Shown: positions 1 through 11,941 of the stretch, in pieces
Layout of the letters: every line of letters begins with the position of its first letter
How positions within the stretch are numbered: the stretch's first letter is position 1
Assembly (NCBI GenBank): GCA_905178155.1
Contig: CAJINV010000005.1
Span: 3,531,902-3,595,901, forward strand
Source of the DNA: Amoebophrya sp. A120
Lineage: Eukaryota; Sar; Dinophyceae; Syndiniales; Amoebophryaceae
Direction of reading: 5' to 3'
Length of the DNA: 64,000 bases
Program-made: the position numbers and the translations under genes
The notes under the pieces: generated by a model
Told to the model about the DNA's origin: nothing
Seen by the model: only the letters and a program-made list of their open reading frames with translations
Databases searched by the model: none

Positions 1-257
1 CGATCTCCCGTCGGTCTTTTCGGAGGACAGCAGGCACGCAGAAACAGGAAATGCAGAAAGAAAAAGACCAAGCCAATCAAACCGCTAAGGAGGACATCCA
101 GGAAGAGCCAGGCGAGGAAGTAAAGCAGCGGCAGCCCCACGAGCAGGAAGATCGCGGAGAAAGGGAGGACGCAGCAGGTGGTCAGAAACGTGTTATAGCA
201 GGGAAAACCGGCTTTGGGAAGGGGCTTGGAACTCTCGTCGCCGGGTTGGTAAACCAT
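1..257 (-). CDS. Partial small membrane protein, N-terminal end
   Basis: On the minus strand an ATG at 257 opens a frame that stays open to the window edge (85 codons). Residues 1-23 are polar. Residues about 24-53 and 55-73 are two hydrophobic stretches joined by a single Asp, followed by a Cys/Pro/basic segment, so two membrane spans or a hairpin are likely. The plus-strand frame over the same bases is Gln/Glu/Lys-rich, as expected for the antisense of a membrane protein. I do not recognise the family. The rest of the gene lies outside the window, and later introns cannot be excluded. Confidence 0.5.
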   Translation of the reverse strand, partial: MVYQPGDESSKPLPKAGFPCYNTFLTTCCVLPFSAIFLLVGLPLLYFLAWLFLDVLLSGLIGLVFFFLHFLFLRACCPPKRPTGD

Positions 258-1798
258 TTTCTTCGATAAAGCACTACAGAGGAGGACGTAGTGCAGGTTG
301 GTCGGCGCGGCTGGAACTACACAGATTCTTCAGCGGTGGTCCTTGCGATTCTCAAAAGCAATCGCATTCGGAAAATAAGTTACAAAATTTGTACAGGTCG
401 TGCGTTCCCCAGGTCATTGATGTTGCCATCTTCTTCTTCCTCTGTGAGTTTTGTTTGGCTGCTCAGTAACAAACTCTGATGGCATGAAGATTGAATTTTT
501 CCCGTCCCAGGTAGAAAGTATTGTCTCACCCGTCCCAGTAGTCGTTGCTTCAGCGGTGGTGTGTTAACCGAACAGCACGATATCCATTATGAATTGATGG
601 AATGCGAACGATAGTAAATGGTGGAAAAAAATCACTTGCAATGCTGCTTTACTACAATATACAATTGTTCAATCAACAACAACGGTCGCAAACAAAATTT
701 AAACCTCAGGAGGAGGATATTAAGCTCTGAGCATCAATTGCGTGCCCGAAAAACGACGAAAGGAAAAATACTCACGAAGTAGTGCAAAACGAAGTTTCAC
801 ACGGATTTTCTGATATACCGCAGTGGATCTTCTTCTGTGCAATGTGAAAACCCATACGACTAGGACAACTACACGTTAGAGGATAAGATAGCTACTACAC
901 AGCTCTCGTCACGCTTCCCTGCCCATCATGCGTCATGGAAATGTACTAAGTGGGTTGATTGTTTGTGGTGCTTCAACAACAAACATGCGGTGCGCTGAAA
1001 AAGACGGAAAAAATATGAAAGAATCTCGCCAAGCCGGTGTCTCACACTAGGGATCTTGTTCAGGATCTACTTGACCTTGAGACTCATCTATATTGTTCAC
1101 GACTGACCATGATGTCGATCTCATACATTTATTCAGACCTCCTCTAAATAAACGCTCCGAATTGCCCCAGGTGCGGCCTTTGACGAATCTGCACCGTTCT
1201 GTATGATCATGTCGCTCGTCGTGATGAAGATGATCTTGTCATTCAAAATCTTTTGTCGATCTCAGCAGTGCCATTACCAGATCCATTTTCATTAGGACCT
1301 GCATACTATACTCACTTCAAAATCTTCAGAGCGATAGTTTTAGTACTTAGCAGAAGTCGCTCAGAAGTCAAAATTCGAGATCGAGCGGAACAGATGACAC
1401 AGATGGACGTCAGGAGCACGACCCTGGTACTAGATGCAAATTGCAGCGAGCACGAATCGATCGACGACACTTGAATACTTTAGATGATCCATCCTGCAGC
1501 TTCTGGAGAAGCTAAAGTTACAATAAATGAGGAAGAAACAGGAGCTTGTCGTGCTGTCGCTAGTCAACGAGTCGCTTTCACTTTCGAGTTCACATCACTG
1601 ACCCAAATTTTTCGATTTTCTGCGAAGAACTTCACGCATCTTCATTGAGTGGACGGACTTTTACTTCTTGTACTATACATTCATGTCTTCTGACTGTTGA
1701 TCGAACTGTAGATGAGAATAAGCTTTGAAGGGGAGCCAAAGTACTAGCCGGAGCGCGCTAGTACAAACATAGCCATAAGTACATCAAAAACCAGTCTG
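258..1798. other. Intergenic, AT-rich
   Basis: This stretch has only short open frames without domain-like content. I see no repeat or RNA gene in it. It lies upstream of the membrane-protein gene and downstream of the SET/MYND gene, both on the minus strand. Confidence 0.5.
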
Positions 1799-4654
1799 TT
1801 AGGTGCTATCCATACAGTCGTCCTCTTCCTCGTCGCCACTGTCGATGATTTGATCAGCCCAAGGATTTTCGATGTTGTAAATCGCATAGATGTCCCCCAC
1901 TTTCTGCACGTCTTTCGCCATCTTTTTAGCAAGCTGCTGCACATCCAGCAAGGGCGCAATCCGGCTAAGCACTTTGTCCAGATCGATCACGTCTTTCTTT
2001 TGGCTATCTTCATCATCGTCATCACAGATTTCAAACAAACACCCGGTTGCCGCAATGCGCAGGGTGGCTAGTTGGGCGCGGAGTAGGTGGTGAGACGGTA
2101 AGACCGCGTCTAAACCCATCACGTTCGGGGCAAACTCTTCGTGGAAAGTAGAACTTCCGTCGTTCAACAAAAGGCTTATCAATTCCCACTGCACGAGGCA
2201 AAGGTTGAAGTGCGAACTCATCTTGACCGAGGTTGATTCCGTCCTGGCTGGCCGATAATTCCGCGTCGCCAGCGGTTGAATGTCTTCGAAAAAACGAGGC
2301 TCCGTCTTCATTTGCAAACTGAGGAAGCCGGCGATAAGTCGTGCAAGGGTAACTTGGAAAACGCTGGTCAAGTCGCGAAGGGAGGTCCAGAGGAGCAGTT
2401 CTCGGGCTTCTTCCGCGCTCAGGGGCGGGGGTAGCGGAACGGCATCGTTTTGTTTTTGACGGTCATCTCCTGCAGATGAACAAGTTCTTGTGTCTGCAGC
2501 GTCGGTGGGGGTCGTGGCTGTCGTCGCGACTTGGGCTGGGGATGTTGATGAAATAAGCTGCAGTAATTGATCTTTTCCAGCGCTCGGCCCGATCGCGTCC
2601 GCGATCACCCGCGCAAAGTCGGCAATCTTGACTGCTCCGACCTTTCTTTTTCGTTCGGCCAGAGCGGTCTGTGCTTGTTTCAAGAAATCCACAAATTCAA
2701 GCTCATCCTTTGCGTCTTGATCTTTTTTATTCCGGCTTTTTGTACCTTCTTTTTTTTCCACCTCATCCAACGAGCGCGCTTTTACTAATCTCAACCCCCT
2801 TCGGATGATTTGGTTCACCTGTACTCTGTGGTAGTACTGCTCTTGCTTTGCCAGCTGCTCGAACATCACCTTCCTGAAATTGGATGGCAGCGCCGCCGCC
2901 GCCCCGTAGTTCTCCGGGTCGTTGTGCTTTTCATCCTTGTTTTTTAGTAGAGCAGCCTTCACAATAAACTCCACTCGCCGCCGAATCTTGTTCTTCACGA
3001 TCGTGTCGAGTTCCGAATCCAGCTCCTGCAGCCACACGGACTCGAGCTCCTTCGCGATCCTGCTGAGTGTGCTTCTTTCAGCCGTGAATAAAGCAGCTGG
3101 GTTTCTGATCTTATTTGGGGTAGAAGTTTCGTCGCCTCTTATTTTGCCATGGTCGTCCGGCGCATCCATTGCAGCAGCTTCGTGTATTTTTTCGTCGAGT
3201 GACTGACTGACTTCCTTGATTTGGTCCTGCAAAAGCTGCAGCTTTTTGAAGATTGAGCTATGCAGTTTAGCCTGCTTGCTTTCGAGTAGTAGGTCCACAA
3301 CAGGGGCGGAAGCCTGCAGGCAGAAAGAATCATTCGAGGCACTAGTTGTAGAAAAAGTAGTCAACAGCTGGCTCTTGTTTCTCTCGTCGCTTTGCGTTTG
3401 CGTTTGGGTTATTTCCTTATTGCAGCTGTTCTTGCCAATAATTCCTCCGGCCAATTCCAACGTCGAGGCTTGATATTGAAAGAGCAGCTGTCGCACCTCG
3501 CTGCATTTAAAACAGCCACACATTTCGAACTCTTTCCCCGACCTCAACTTCCTCCACCGGTCCAGAACCGGCCACAGCGGCGGCAGGTAGGAATGGCTTA
3601 AAAACTCACCTTTCTTGATCTCTCGGATGGCGCGGACCTGAACCTCGCCAAAGTCATGTTCTTGATGCTGGGAAACTAGTAGAGCACCATCCGCACGTTG
3701 AGTTGTTCCAGATGTTGAACAAGCGTTCATCCGCCCCTGTGGTCCACCTGCTTCCGTTCCGAAAAAAACTCGGTCGCAGTTCGGCGCGCAACTGTGCTCC
3801 AAAAGGGCCATGTTGACGAAAACCCCGGCGCAGTTGTCCGCAACCCGACTGTGCCCGGAAATGGAAAAGTGGTTGATGTGAAGCCTTGCCCAGACGGCCA
3901 GGACGACCTCCAACACGGATTGCCTTTGCCATTTCTCCTTCGCATCCAGTGCCGTCACTTGTTTCGTCTCGAACTCTAGCGTCTTCGCAACGAATTCTTG
4001 CAAGTACTCCAACCGCTCGGCGGACATAGCCGCGGAAAGGCGGCGGGCTGAAGACGATGGCGATACTAGAAGAAGTTTTTCAGCATCGGTTTTTGATATT
4101 TGTTCATCCTCCTCGAAGATGTCGTTCAAATTGTTTCGTCCCACTAGCTCTTTCAACTGCTTCTTTTCACTTTCCTCGATACTAGTAGTCCACCTGTCCA
4201 CCGAATCCAGATTGTGTGCTTCTTGCGTGAGAAAAAGTTCCCGCGCTTCTTTTGACTCGTTCAGCTTCCCGATACTGCGGATCAGCAAAGCCTCCTCCGG
4301 GGTCGCCGGTTGGTCGTTTTTCCGCGCCCAAAACTGACACTCAAACGCGTGCGTCGTGTCCTCGTTCTCAAAACAACACTCCGCAGAACAAAATTTTGCG
4401 GGGCAACAGCCGCAAGGTTCTAGGTCTGCTGCGTCGGTTGATGTGCACGAGTGGTTTTTCTGGTCATCTTCTCCTTGTTTGGTATTTTTGGTGAAAAACT
4501 CTGTCCCACAGCCGACGCAATTCGTTTCCCAACTAGCTGCGAGAACCAATGGTTTTTCCGTCAGAATCGGGTCGCCGGGCTGGAGGTCTTTGAGCGCCTT
4601 CAGCCGGTAGCCGAAGAGGGCCGCGTCGTACACTTTCTCACACGTGTCGTTCAT
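1799..4654 (-). CDS. SET/MYND (SMYD-like) lysine methyltransferase candidate
   Basis: A single 951-residue frame. Residues 46-106 hold a Cys/His-rich MYND-type zinc finger (C46-x2-C49, then Cys residues at 81-94, H102 and C106). A SET core follows: NMALLEHSCAPNC at 281-293, KKGEFLSHSY at 347-356 (equivalent to the usual GEEITISY), and a post-SET cysteine motif CGCFKC at 379-384. SMYD proteins transfer methyl groups from S-adenosylmethionine to lysines of histones or other proteins, and the split MYND-within-SET order fits. The second half (residues 400-951) is helical and low-complexity with an acidic C-terminus, so the protein is about twice the usual SMYD length. The SET signature tyrosine is present (SHSY), but the flanking sequence is divergent and activity is unproven. 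No introner is seen, unlike in most neighbours. Confidence 0.85.
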   Translation of the reverse strand: MNDTCEKVYDAALFGYRLKALKDLQPGDPILTEKPLVLAASWETNCVGCGTEFFTKNTKQGEDDQKNHSCTSTDAADLEPCGCCPAKFCSAECCFENEDTTHAFECQFWARKNDQPATPEEALLIRSIGKLNESKEARELFLTQEAHNLDSVDRWTTSIEESEKKQLKELVGRNNLNDIFEEDEQISKTDAEKLLLVSPSSSARRLSAAMSAERLEYLQEFVAKTLEFETKQVTALDAKEKWQRQSVLEVVLAVWARLHINHFSISGHSRVADNCAGVFVNMALLEHSCAPNCDRVFFGTEAGGPQGRMNACSTSGTTQRADGALLVSQHQEHDFGEVQVRAIREIKKGEFLSHSYLPPLWPVLDRWRKLRSGKEFEMCGCFKCSEVRQLLFQYQASTLELAGGIIGKNSCNKEITQTQTQSDERNKSQLLTTFSTTSASNDSFCLQASAPVVDLLLESKQAKLHSSIFKKLQLLQDQIKEVSQSLDEKIHEAAAMDAPDDHGKIRGDETSTPNKIRNPAALFTAERSTLSRIAKELESVWLQELDSELDTIVKNKIRRRVEFIVKAALLKNKDEKHNDPENYGAAAALPSNFRKVMFEQLAKQEQYYHRVQVNQIIRRGLRLVKARSLDEVEKKEGTKSRNKKDQDAKDELEFVDFLKQAQTALAERKRKVGAVKIADFARVIADAIGPSAGKDQLLQLISSTSPAQVATTATTPTDAADTRTCSSAGDDRQKQNDAVPLPPPLSAEEARELLLWTSLRDLTSVFQVTLARLIAGFLSLQMKTEPRFFEDIQPLATRNYRPARTESTSVKMSSHFNLCLVQWELISLLLNDGSSTFHEEFAPNVMGLDAVLPSHHLLRAQLATLRIAATGCLFEICDDDDEDSQKKDVIDLDKVLSRIAPLLDVQQLAKKMAKDVQKVGDIYAIYNIENPWADQIIDSGDEEEDDCMDST

Positions 4655-5827
4655 TTTCTATCGCGGTGGTTGGGGAAATGTTTGAAACGCGCCCGAATCT
4701 CCTGCCTTTTCCGGTCGGCAACCAAGGGGGTCGTAGAGTTTATAAAATGCTTTCGGCTGTTGTTGTTGCGGGAAAACACATCTTCGAGTTTGTAGTTTGT
4801 AGATCTTTTGAATTTCAAAGACTATTGCTATTCAACGTACATCACAATATTTCTAACCTCACATCAAACACACCGTGAGTGGCTTTCTTGAGTGCGGGGG
4901 TCCCTGTTTTCACAATTCATCAGATCGATATGGGGCTTTCAGCAAAGGGCGGAATAGACTTTCGAGATGCAAATCGAGAAAAATAAAAAATAAAAGTAAA
5001 TTTCCTTCAGCAGGACCATGCACGCAGCGCAAACCACGTGCTCGGTAATCACAATCTATCAAGGCAATGATCAACATGATCCTGATCTCTCTTCATCTTC
5101 TATCCAGGACCCCCAAAACCAACTTGTTTGCATCTTCGACATCTTTCTTTCTTTCTTTCTTACCATGCCCGGGCATGGCGTCAAATTTCAAGGCCCTACA
5201 AGATCCATCGCAATCTCATTTCCTTCTCTCCATTGATCTTTCATGTCATCTGCAACTCTAATCTTAAAAACAAAATGTGAAAGTCATCTACTTCTGAAAA
5301 AAAAATAAACGATCTAAAAGCAACTATTCAAACTTAGCCATTACCTGATTCCGAAAAATTAATAAGCAATCTGAATATCTTTTCTGGCAAGATCTGGACC
5401 GCTGGTTTATCGATTTGGAAACGCCACTGGATGTTCTGTTTCTGTAACCAAATCAAGGCGGTACTTATTTTCCGGATCGCAATTCCAATTTGCTCCTTTC
5501 AATTTGTACCAAGTAAAGCTGGCGTCTCGGCGCGAGTGATCATTTCATGGGCTTCGGACTTCGGATGATCGAGTGGCGGGCGTCTATCTGCTCCCCGACT
5601 CGGACTCGAAACTGAAGCCACGCACTCGCAGCTCCAGGATCGGCCATGAAATGACCGAGAAGCGTTCGCGTTTGGTTCAAAATTTCTTTCTCTTTTCAGC
5701 AGACAACAGAACCGGAGGGAGTTACCTACTTGAAGCAAGATAACTGAAATACATATTCAGCTTTTTTTGATGACCTTACACCTGCCAAACCCCTACCGAG
5801 AAAAAACCTTTCAGAAAAACTGGGAAG
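4655..5827. other. Intergenic, pyrimidine-rich and AT-rich
   Basis: No convincing coding sequence. Bases 5540-5550 and 5643-5653 form an 11-bp inverted repeat (TCATTTCATGG and its complement) with a loop of about 90 bp. This is modest and may be chance. The left target duplication of the foldback element lies at 5828-5839. Confidence 0.45.
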
Positions 5828-5839
5828 CCTTGTTCTTGG
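5828..5839. repeat. Left 12-bp target site duplication of foldback element
   Basis: CCTTGTTCTTGG lies directly before the left end of the element and is repeated without mismatch at 10406-10417 directly after its right end. Confidence 0.85.
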
Positions 5840-5964
5840 CATGGTACGGAATAACAGCAGCTCCATCGTGATTGACGTTTTTTCTCTACTTGAGCAAGAA
5901 CTGCAACAACAACAAACAACACTCAACCGCTCAACTTCCGCAAAAGGAAGAACCTTCCTCGCAA

Positions 5965-6445
5965 CTCATGAGAGGGGCCTTCTTGGTCTCCGGTCCTCGG
6001 TCCTCAGTCGCTCGCAAGGGAATACTTGAAGAGCTAAGAAGGTCGAAAGCTGAGACACATGAAAGGGAGTTTCTTGGTCTCCGGTCCTCGGTCCTCAGTC
6101 CCTCGCATGGTAATACATGACGAGATAAGAAAGAAGAAAGCTGAGACACATGAAAGGGGGTTTCTTGGTTTCCGGTCCTCGGTCCTCAGTCCCTCGCAAG
6201 GTAATACCTGACGAGATAAGAAGGTAGAAAGCTGAGACACATGAAAGGGGGTTTCTTGGTCTCCGGTCCTCGGTCCTCAGTCCCTCGCAAGGTAATGGCT
6301 GACGAGATAAGAAGGCAGAAAGCCCAGACACATAGGAGGGGGCTTGTTGGTCTCCCATCCTCGGCCCCCAGTCCCTCGCGAGGCAATATATAAAGAGAGA
6401 AGAAAGGAGAAGGGGGACACACATGAGCGGGAGTCTGTTGGCCTC
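5965..6445. repeat. 91-bp tandem repeats, left foldback arm
   Basis: The landmark GGTCTCCGGTCCTCGG recurs at a spacing of 90-91 bp, starting near 5981, 6072, 6163, 6254, 6344 and 6434. The last two units are more diverged. Short open frames here merely repeat the same peptide and are not genes. Confidence 0.9.
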
Positions 6446-9400
6446 CGGTCCTCGGTCCGGACGCCCGCGAAAGTGCGGAGCTTTTTCGTGTGTTTTTTGT
6501 TATTTTTTCGCTCGCCAGTTACAGTTCTGGAGGAGCAAGTCGCTGGGGCCATGTCGGCCGCCATTGGAAGAATTCAGGCGCGCGCGCCCTTTTTCTTCTT
6601 CAGAGCTGTAGCACCGTTGAAGGCGATGGAGGTGCTCTGAGCTGTCGCTGCGAAAAGCCGCCCGATTCTCTATGGCGAACGCACTCGATAAAGCTAGGGC
6701 CCCTGCGATCCTCCGGCGGCACACTCGGCCCAGCGTTGCTCCTCCTACGAAATCGCAGGCAGATCATCAACACCACCCCAATATGGCACCTCGCTCCTCT
6801 TCAAAACAGCAGGAGTGCCGCAACAGTGGCAGCAGTCAATCAAGAGCGCTCTCGAAGGTCATTTTTGAGGATCTGCAGCGCTACGGTAGTAGCAGCCAGA
6901 AGAGCACCGCGGAGGAAATCAACCGCAATCGCGTTGGTTCTGAGGTCCTTCCCAAGCGAGCAGATCGGGAAGTTTAAAAGTGGCACCGTCGTCACAGCTT
7001 TGACGATCCCGATAATTAAATCAAGTTAAGAATCAGAAGCAGGCCACACGGCATAACGGGCGAGGTCCGGTCTCTAGAGTTATCCAAATGGATGGAGATG
7101 AAAGCAATGGGCCTTGAACATTTGACGCCATGCCCAGGCACGAGAGAAAAAAAGCGAGAAAGCTATCCAAGCCAGGCGATCGGCCATTTGTCTTCCGTGG
7201 CAGTATTCTTCTGGGCTTGTCAAGTATCAGGCTCCTGCTTCAGCAGCAGCAGCACCCTGCGAGCTTTACTACGGCTCTTACGAAGCGAAAGGGCCGAGCT
7301 GTCGCGGTTTGAGCAATGCCGTCGAGCAAGATAATACGAGGGATCACGTTGGCGGATTGCAGTTTACTTCTCGGCTTTCTGCAATGTGCAGAGCGGAGCG
7401 CTCCCATCCTTTACAGAAAGTCCGCTACTTGCTCCAATATGACACAGATTGAGATAGTGAGAAGATCAACGCACCCACTTCAGACCAATTCGGCGCAGAA
7501 GATCAGCACCGCCTTCAAATGCATCCAGATCCGTTTTCTTATTCTACGACTTTCATCCACCACGCAAGCCGGTTTTTTTTCATTTCCCAAAACCAAAGCA
7601 GGACAGGGAAGCTGATAGACTCACTTACAGCCCAGACCTCACAGCTCGGCGCATCATCATCAGAACGCGCACGATCGGAGGCGGCGGAATTGTGGACGCA
7701 GATGTCAGGGCGAAAGTATATCTCCTCCCAAGTTGTTGACTAGTAGATTGCTTCCGAGGTGGCCCCTTTTCATTTCTACTCCGCCGACACTGGCAAAGAA
7801 AAGCGTAGAAGTGGAGCGAAGTGACTACGTGCGATCGAGTGAGAGAGCGAAACGGACTGACTATGTGCGAAGAACAGCCCAGGAACAAAGGCCGCGACTA
7901 TGTGCGAAGGAGTGGGAGACAGCGAGTCTAAGTGGGTAGCAAGCGAGTCGGGCACTGCCCTACTCGCCTGCCTGATGTCTTTCCGCAGCGCTCGCAGTCG
8001 AACTCTCGGCCAAGTTGGTCCCTCGCTGTTTTGACGCGACGGAACGAAGCAGAGGACGCGCGCGAGACAGCGTCACTAGTCGGCTTCACTTGCCGGGCAA
8101 GCTTTCCCAAACCGACACTGGCTAAAGCGTAGAAGTGAAGCGAGGCGACTCTGAGCGAAAGAGTGGGCGAAGTGAAGCGACTACGTGCGAAGCACAGCCC
8201 CGGATCAAAGAGCGTGGCGGTGTGCGGCGATTTCTCGCCGTTTTGAGTTTGACGCGACGGAGCCGAACGAGGTGGGCAGTTCCATTTGGGCGCCTTCTTG
8301 TGCCACCATCGTCGCCGGTGTGTGATGATGGTGCTGGTGTACATATGTCGAGCAAGAGAAGATCTCTCTTGCCACTCATGTCACAAAGAAACTCGGGCGC
8401 GCCGCGCAGATGTCGGCCAACGGCGCTCGCGTATATCGGTCACCGACCGGCTGAAAAGGCCGGCGATGTCTTTTGAGTTCGGTCCTTGGTGTACTTTTAC
8501 ACGAAGAAACTGCGCGCGCATTTGAATGTGGCAGGAGTTTCCGAAAGTCGGCGCGCCTATAAATACCTAGTGCCGCGCGGGGAAAACCTGTCCAAAAGCG
8601 TGCGCTCGTGTGCCGTAGCCCGAGCGCAGCGCCATCATCATCAAAATGCGGCAGGTTTTTTTCCAGCAAGCGGCGGCCTACAACGCTCCGGAGATTTCCT
8701 GCAAGCTACGGAGGCAGGCGGCAGGCAGGTAAGTTCCCTCGCGTGCAGCGACACGAGTATCAGCATCGCCTTGCTTCGCCACCTTTTGCTTTTTGCGGGG
8801 CCGCAGAAATGCTCGCCAACGGCCAACCCACGCACTCGCTGCGGGTCGCGCGGTGCTGTGATTTCACAGGAGGAGGCCCTGGCGCTGCTGCGCGTCTGTG
8901 TCGCTACTGGATCGATGTCATCAAGGATGTGCGGCTACTTGCTCCACATGAGTGATGGCGTATCTATATGCGCGCGGGCTACTGACTGGCAAAATGCAGC
9001 CTTTTTTCGTAAGAGAACGCCACCCCCTTCGCTTCGTTCCAGCGCGCAAACTTTGGGCCATTTTGTAAGATTTCAGCTCTTTCCTACACTAAGAACGCAA
9101 CACAGTCCGGCCAAATGGGCTCGCGCGCTGACAAGCCTGCCGGGCCGGGAGGGTATTTGCCTGCCGCTCGCCGGACGTCGTGTCGTACCAACGGGCCGCC
9201 CGCCGCTGGCCAGACGGTGAACAACCAGGGACCACATTAGCAACGCTAGCAGCGCAGCCGAAAGGGGGGCGAAGCAAGCAGTTTTCAGCTACACGGGCCG
9301 GCTTTCGTCAGCGGCGGCATGGATGTCGTTGCGCACGAGGTCCCCCGGGGGGGGGTGCCGAAAGAGGCCGGCGCGTTTTTTTTTCGTTTTCCCATCCGGC

Positions 9401-9769
9401 CCGGCGGTGGGCAGTTGACTACCCCTCGCAAGGGCCCTGAAGGTGGCAGCGGAGGGGGAACCAACGCCATCAGAGGAGAAGCGACGCGAGCTCGGCATGA
9501 TCGCGCCGTCGGTCGAGAAAGATCTCTGGGCGCGCAAAACGGGCTGTATCCGGGCGCTGTAGCTGTACTGTAATAACAGAGCGGATGGAGGTCGACTTCT
9601 CAGACACAGCGGCATCGGCTTCGGAGCCACATGCGCCGGCGCAAAAGTGGGAACGCCAGTCGGCCCGCGTCTGGGACGGCAGCACAGCGGCTCGCGGAGT
9701 CTGTAGATGTGCTGAGAATCGCTGCAGCGGGCCAGCACTTTGCGAGGGAGGTACTAGCAACACCGGCGG

Positions 9770-10270
9770 GCCGGCTACCGGGACCGGAGGCCACAAACCT
9801 CCCTCATATGTGTCTGATGTTTCTCCCTTCTTGTCCCGTCGCGTATTAATTGCCCCCAGATGAACTGAGGCCCGAGGACCGGAGACCATCGGCCTCCTTC
9901 TTATGTGTCTGGCGCTTTTGCCTTCTTATCTCGTCATATATTACCTCGTGACGAAGTGGGGACCGAGGACCGGAGACCAACAACCTCCTTCTTATGTGTC
10001 TGGCGCTTCTACCTTCTTATCGCGTCAAATATTACCTCGCGATGGAGTGAGGACCGAGGACCGGAGACCACCAGCCTCCTTCTTATGTGACTGATGTTTC
10101 TCCCTTCTTATCTCCTCATATATTACCTCGTGATGGAATGAGGACCGAGGACCGGAGACCAACAACCTCCTTCTTATGTGTCTGGTGCTTCTCCCTTCTT
10201 ATCTCCTCAAATATTACCTCGTGATGGAGTGAGGACCGAGGACCGGAGACCAACAACCTCCTCTTTATGT
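9770..10270. repeat. 91-bp tandem repeats, right foldback arm
   Basis: This is the inverted counterpart of the left array. CGAGGACCGGAGACC recurs near 9873, 9964, 10055, 10146 and 10237, with a diverged unit before them. Confidence 0.9.
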
Positions 10271-10405
10271 GTGTCAAGTGTCTGCCATTTTATGTAGTGC
10301 GTTGCTCTACATGAGATTCCTTTAGGATCTTCTGTCGTTACTTTTTCAATTCCTTTTAGAGCACAAACACGAAACACGATGGAGCTGCTGTTATTCCGTG
10401 CCATG

Positions 10406-10417
10406 CCTTGTTCTTGG
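10406..10417. repeat. Right 12-bp target site duplication of foldback element
   Basis: An exact second copy of CCTTGTTCTTGG, immediately outside the right end of the element. Confidence 0.85.
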
Positions 10418-10831
10418 GCCTCGAGCTTTAAAACATTATTGAGCGACGTTTTACCTTGACTTACCTTGAAGAGTGTGGATTTACCTTGACTTTCCTACCT
10501 CGAAAAATGGATAACAACGCGTCGGAAAACTAATTGAACTTTTGCAACGTCGTTTTGCATGCGGCGGTAGCTCAACCGCTTTGAGATTCCACTTTTTTTG
10601 GTCCTTCTCTCAGTTGCTCTTGCTTGCATCGTGTCTGTCGTCGCATTAAAAGCGAGGAATTGAAATTACGACAGCTACACAACTATTCCACCTCTGCATC
10701 TCTGTTTGTCCACAAATTCCACCTGTTGCGTTTGCATCGTACACAAAGCAAACGCGCGAAAGCTTTATTGCCGACGTTGCATCCATAGGCCCTGTCGCTG
10801 AATTATTTCTGCGCCGTAGTACTCCAGCACC

Positions 10832-11758
10832 CTATTGCAGCGAATTTTATAAGGTTCCAGGGTCAATACGAGGCGACCAATACGAGCAATCGGACCAATA
10901 CGAATCGCATACGAGCGCGGTCGCCGGCTCCTGCCTCCCTGTCGCCGATACATCCCGCCCGTGCTTCCATTTGAAAATGTGCGGACCCGCGCCTGGTGCT
11001 GCTATCTTCCTAGGGATCTCTCCTCTAAGATGACACAATACGAGCGCGCAGCATGCTGCGCGGTCTGGTCCACGTCCCCTCTGACCGGGAAAACTATCTA
11101 AACCTCGGGACAGAGGCTCCCCTACTTCTAACTGAGCCTGTTACTAGTCTGAGTCCACTGACTACCCCATCTAGAACGCAGGGCCACGCGCATACGGCTC
11201 GTTGCATGGGTGTAGTAGCGTCCCCGCTCTGCAGCGGCAGCCCCCGCCCAAAACAGTCCTACTACGGCTGTGGTTGGCGCATGCTACGCAGGCCCAAGCA
11301 TGGAACCAGCTCGGGCGCCGGTGAATAGCGGCGATTCTTGACTCTGCCCGGCCCCTGAAGCTCATGCGGCAAAGCATATGAGCCAGCGGCGCAAAAGGAG
11401 CGGCGCCGCTTTACGGGCGTATTTGAGGGCAGTGGCGTCGCCAACACGTGCTCACCAGCAGTTCTCATCTATTCGCTCTTATTTACCAAAAGGAAAAGCC
11501 GCGCCGCAGGCGCGGCGCCGAGTTTTTTTTTGAAGTGGCGCGGCAGCTTTTTAAAGTTTCAAAGCAGCGCGCCGTCGTTTTATGCGACGGGATCGCGGTA
11601 TATCAAGCGGGGCAGGCGCCTGAGCCGACCATCTTCGGTGTCCTGGCGCCACGTCAATACGAGGCGACCAATGCGAGCAACGGGAGCAATACGAATTTCA
11701 TCGATTGCTGTGCAGGTTCAATACGACTCGTATTGATTATAAAATTCGCTGCTATTGG
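10832..11758. mobile_element. Small inverted-repeat element with ATACGA repeats
   Basis: The left end reads GCAGCGAATTTTATAA and the right end carries its complement (TTATAAAATTCGCTGC). Inside both ends are runs of CAATACGA-type repeats. Just inside the right end lies the near-perfect palindrome CAATACGACTCGTATTG (11719-11735). The centre is GC-rich without a convincing gene. The architecture matches the element at 15911-16570. I could not define a target duplication. Confidence 0.6.
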
Positions 11759-11941
11759 AATCGCATCGCATGAACTTATCGCAAATCTCAATCAAAAGTT
11801 GTTCATGGTACTGCGTATTGCGTAAAGCCTAACTTCAAAGCTCTGAACTTCTGAAGAAGAACAATTCAGCACAAGCTTCTTCGGTACTGTAGGAGCTACC
11901 AAGGTGAGCCAGAGAAGAACAAAAGTCCACATCGCACTCCC

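Larger units (their letters stand above)
5840..10405. mobile_element. Foldback-like transposable element, 4.6 kb
   Basis: The two ends are inverted copies. The left begins CATGGTACGGAATAACAGCA, and the right ends with its complement apart from one base, reading through GGAGCTGCTGTTATTCCGTG. Each inverted arm is about 600 bp and consists largely of 91-bp tandem units, about six per arm. A perfect 12-bp target duplication flanks the whole. Long arms of tandem repeats are the hallmark of foldback (FB/Galileo-like) elements. The central part (about 6450-9770) is GC-rich and noncoding-looking, with local direct repeats near 7790-7870 and 8120-8190 and a 244-residue open frame (8486-9220) of no recognisable family. 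I find no transposase, so it is probably non-autonomous. Confidence 0.85.

Noticed and set aside
5841-6640. Several overlapping frames over the 91-bp repeats as genes
   Set aside because: They only translate the tandem repeat and recur in inverted form at 9780-10270.
8486-9220. 244-residue plus-strand frame in the foldback core as a transposase
   Set aside because: It has no recognisable catalytic or DNA-binding motif, and GC-rich sequence opens long frames by chance.
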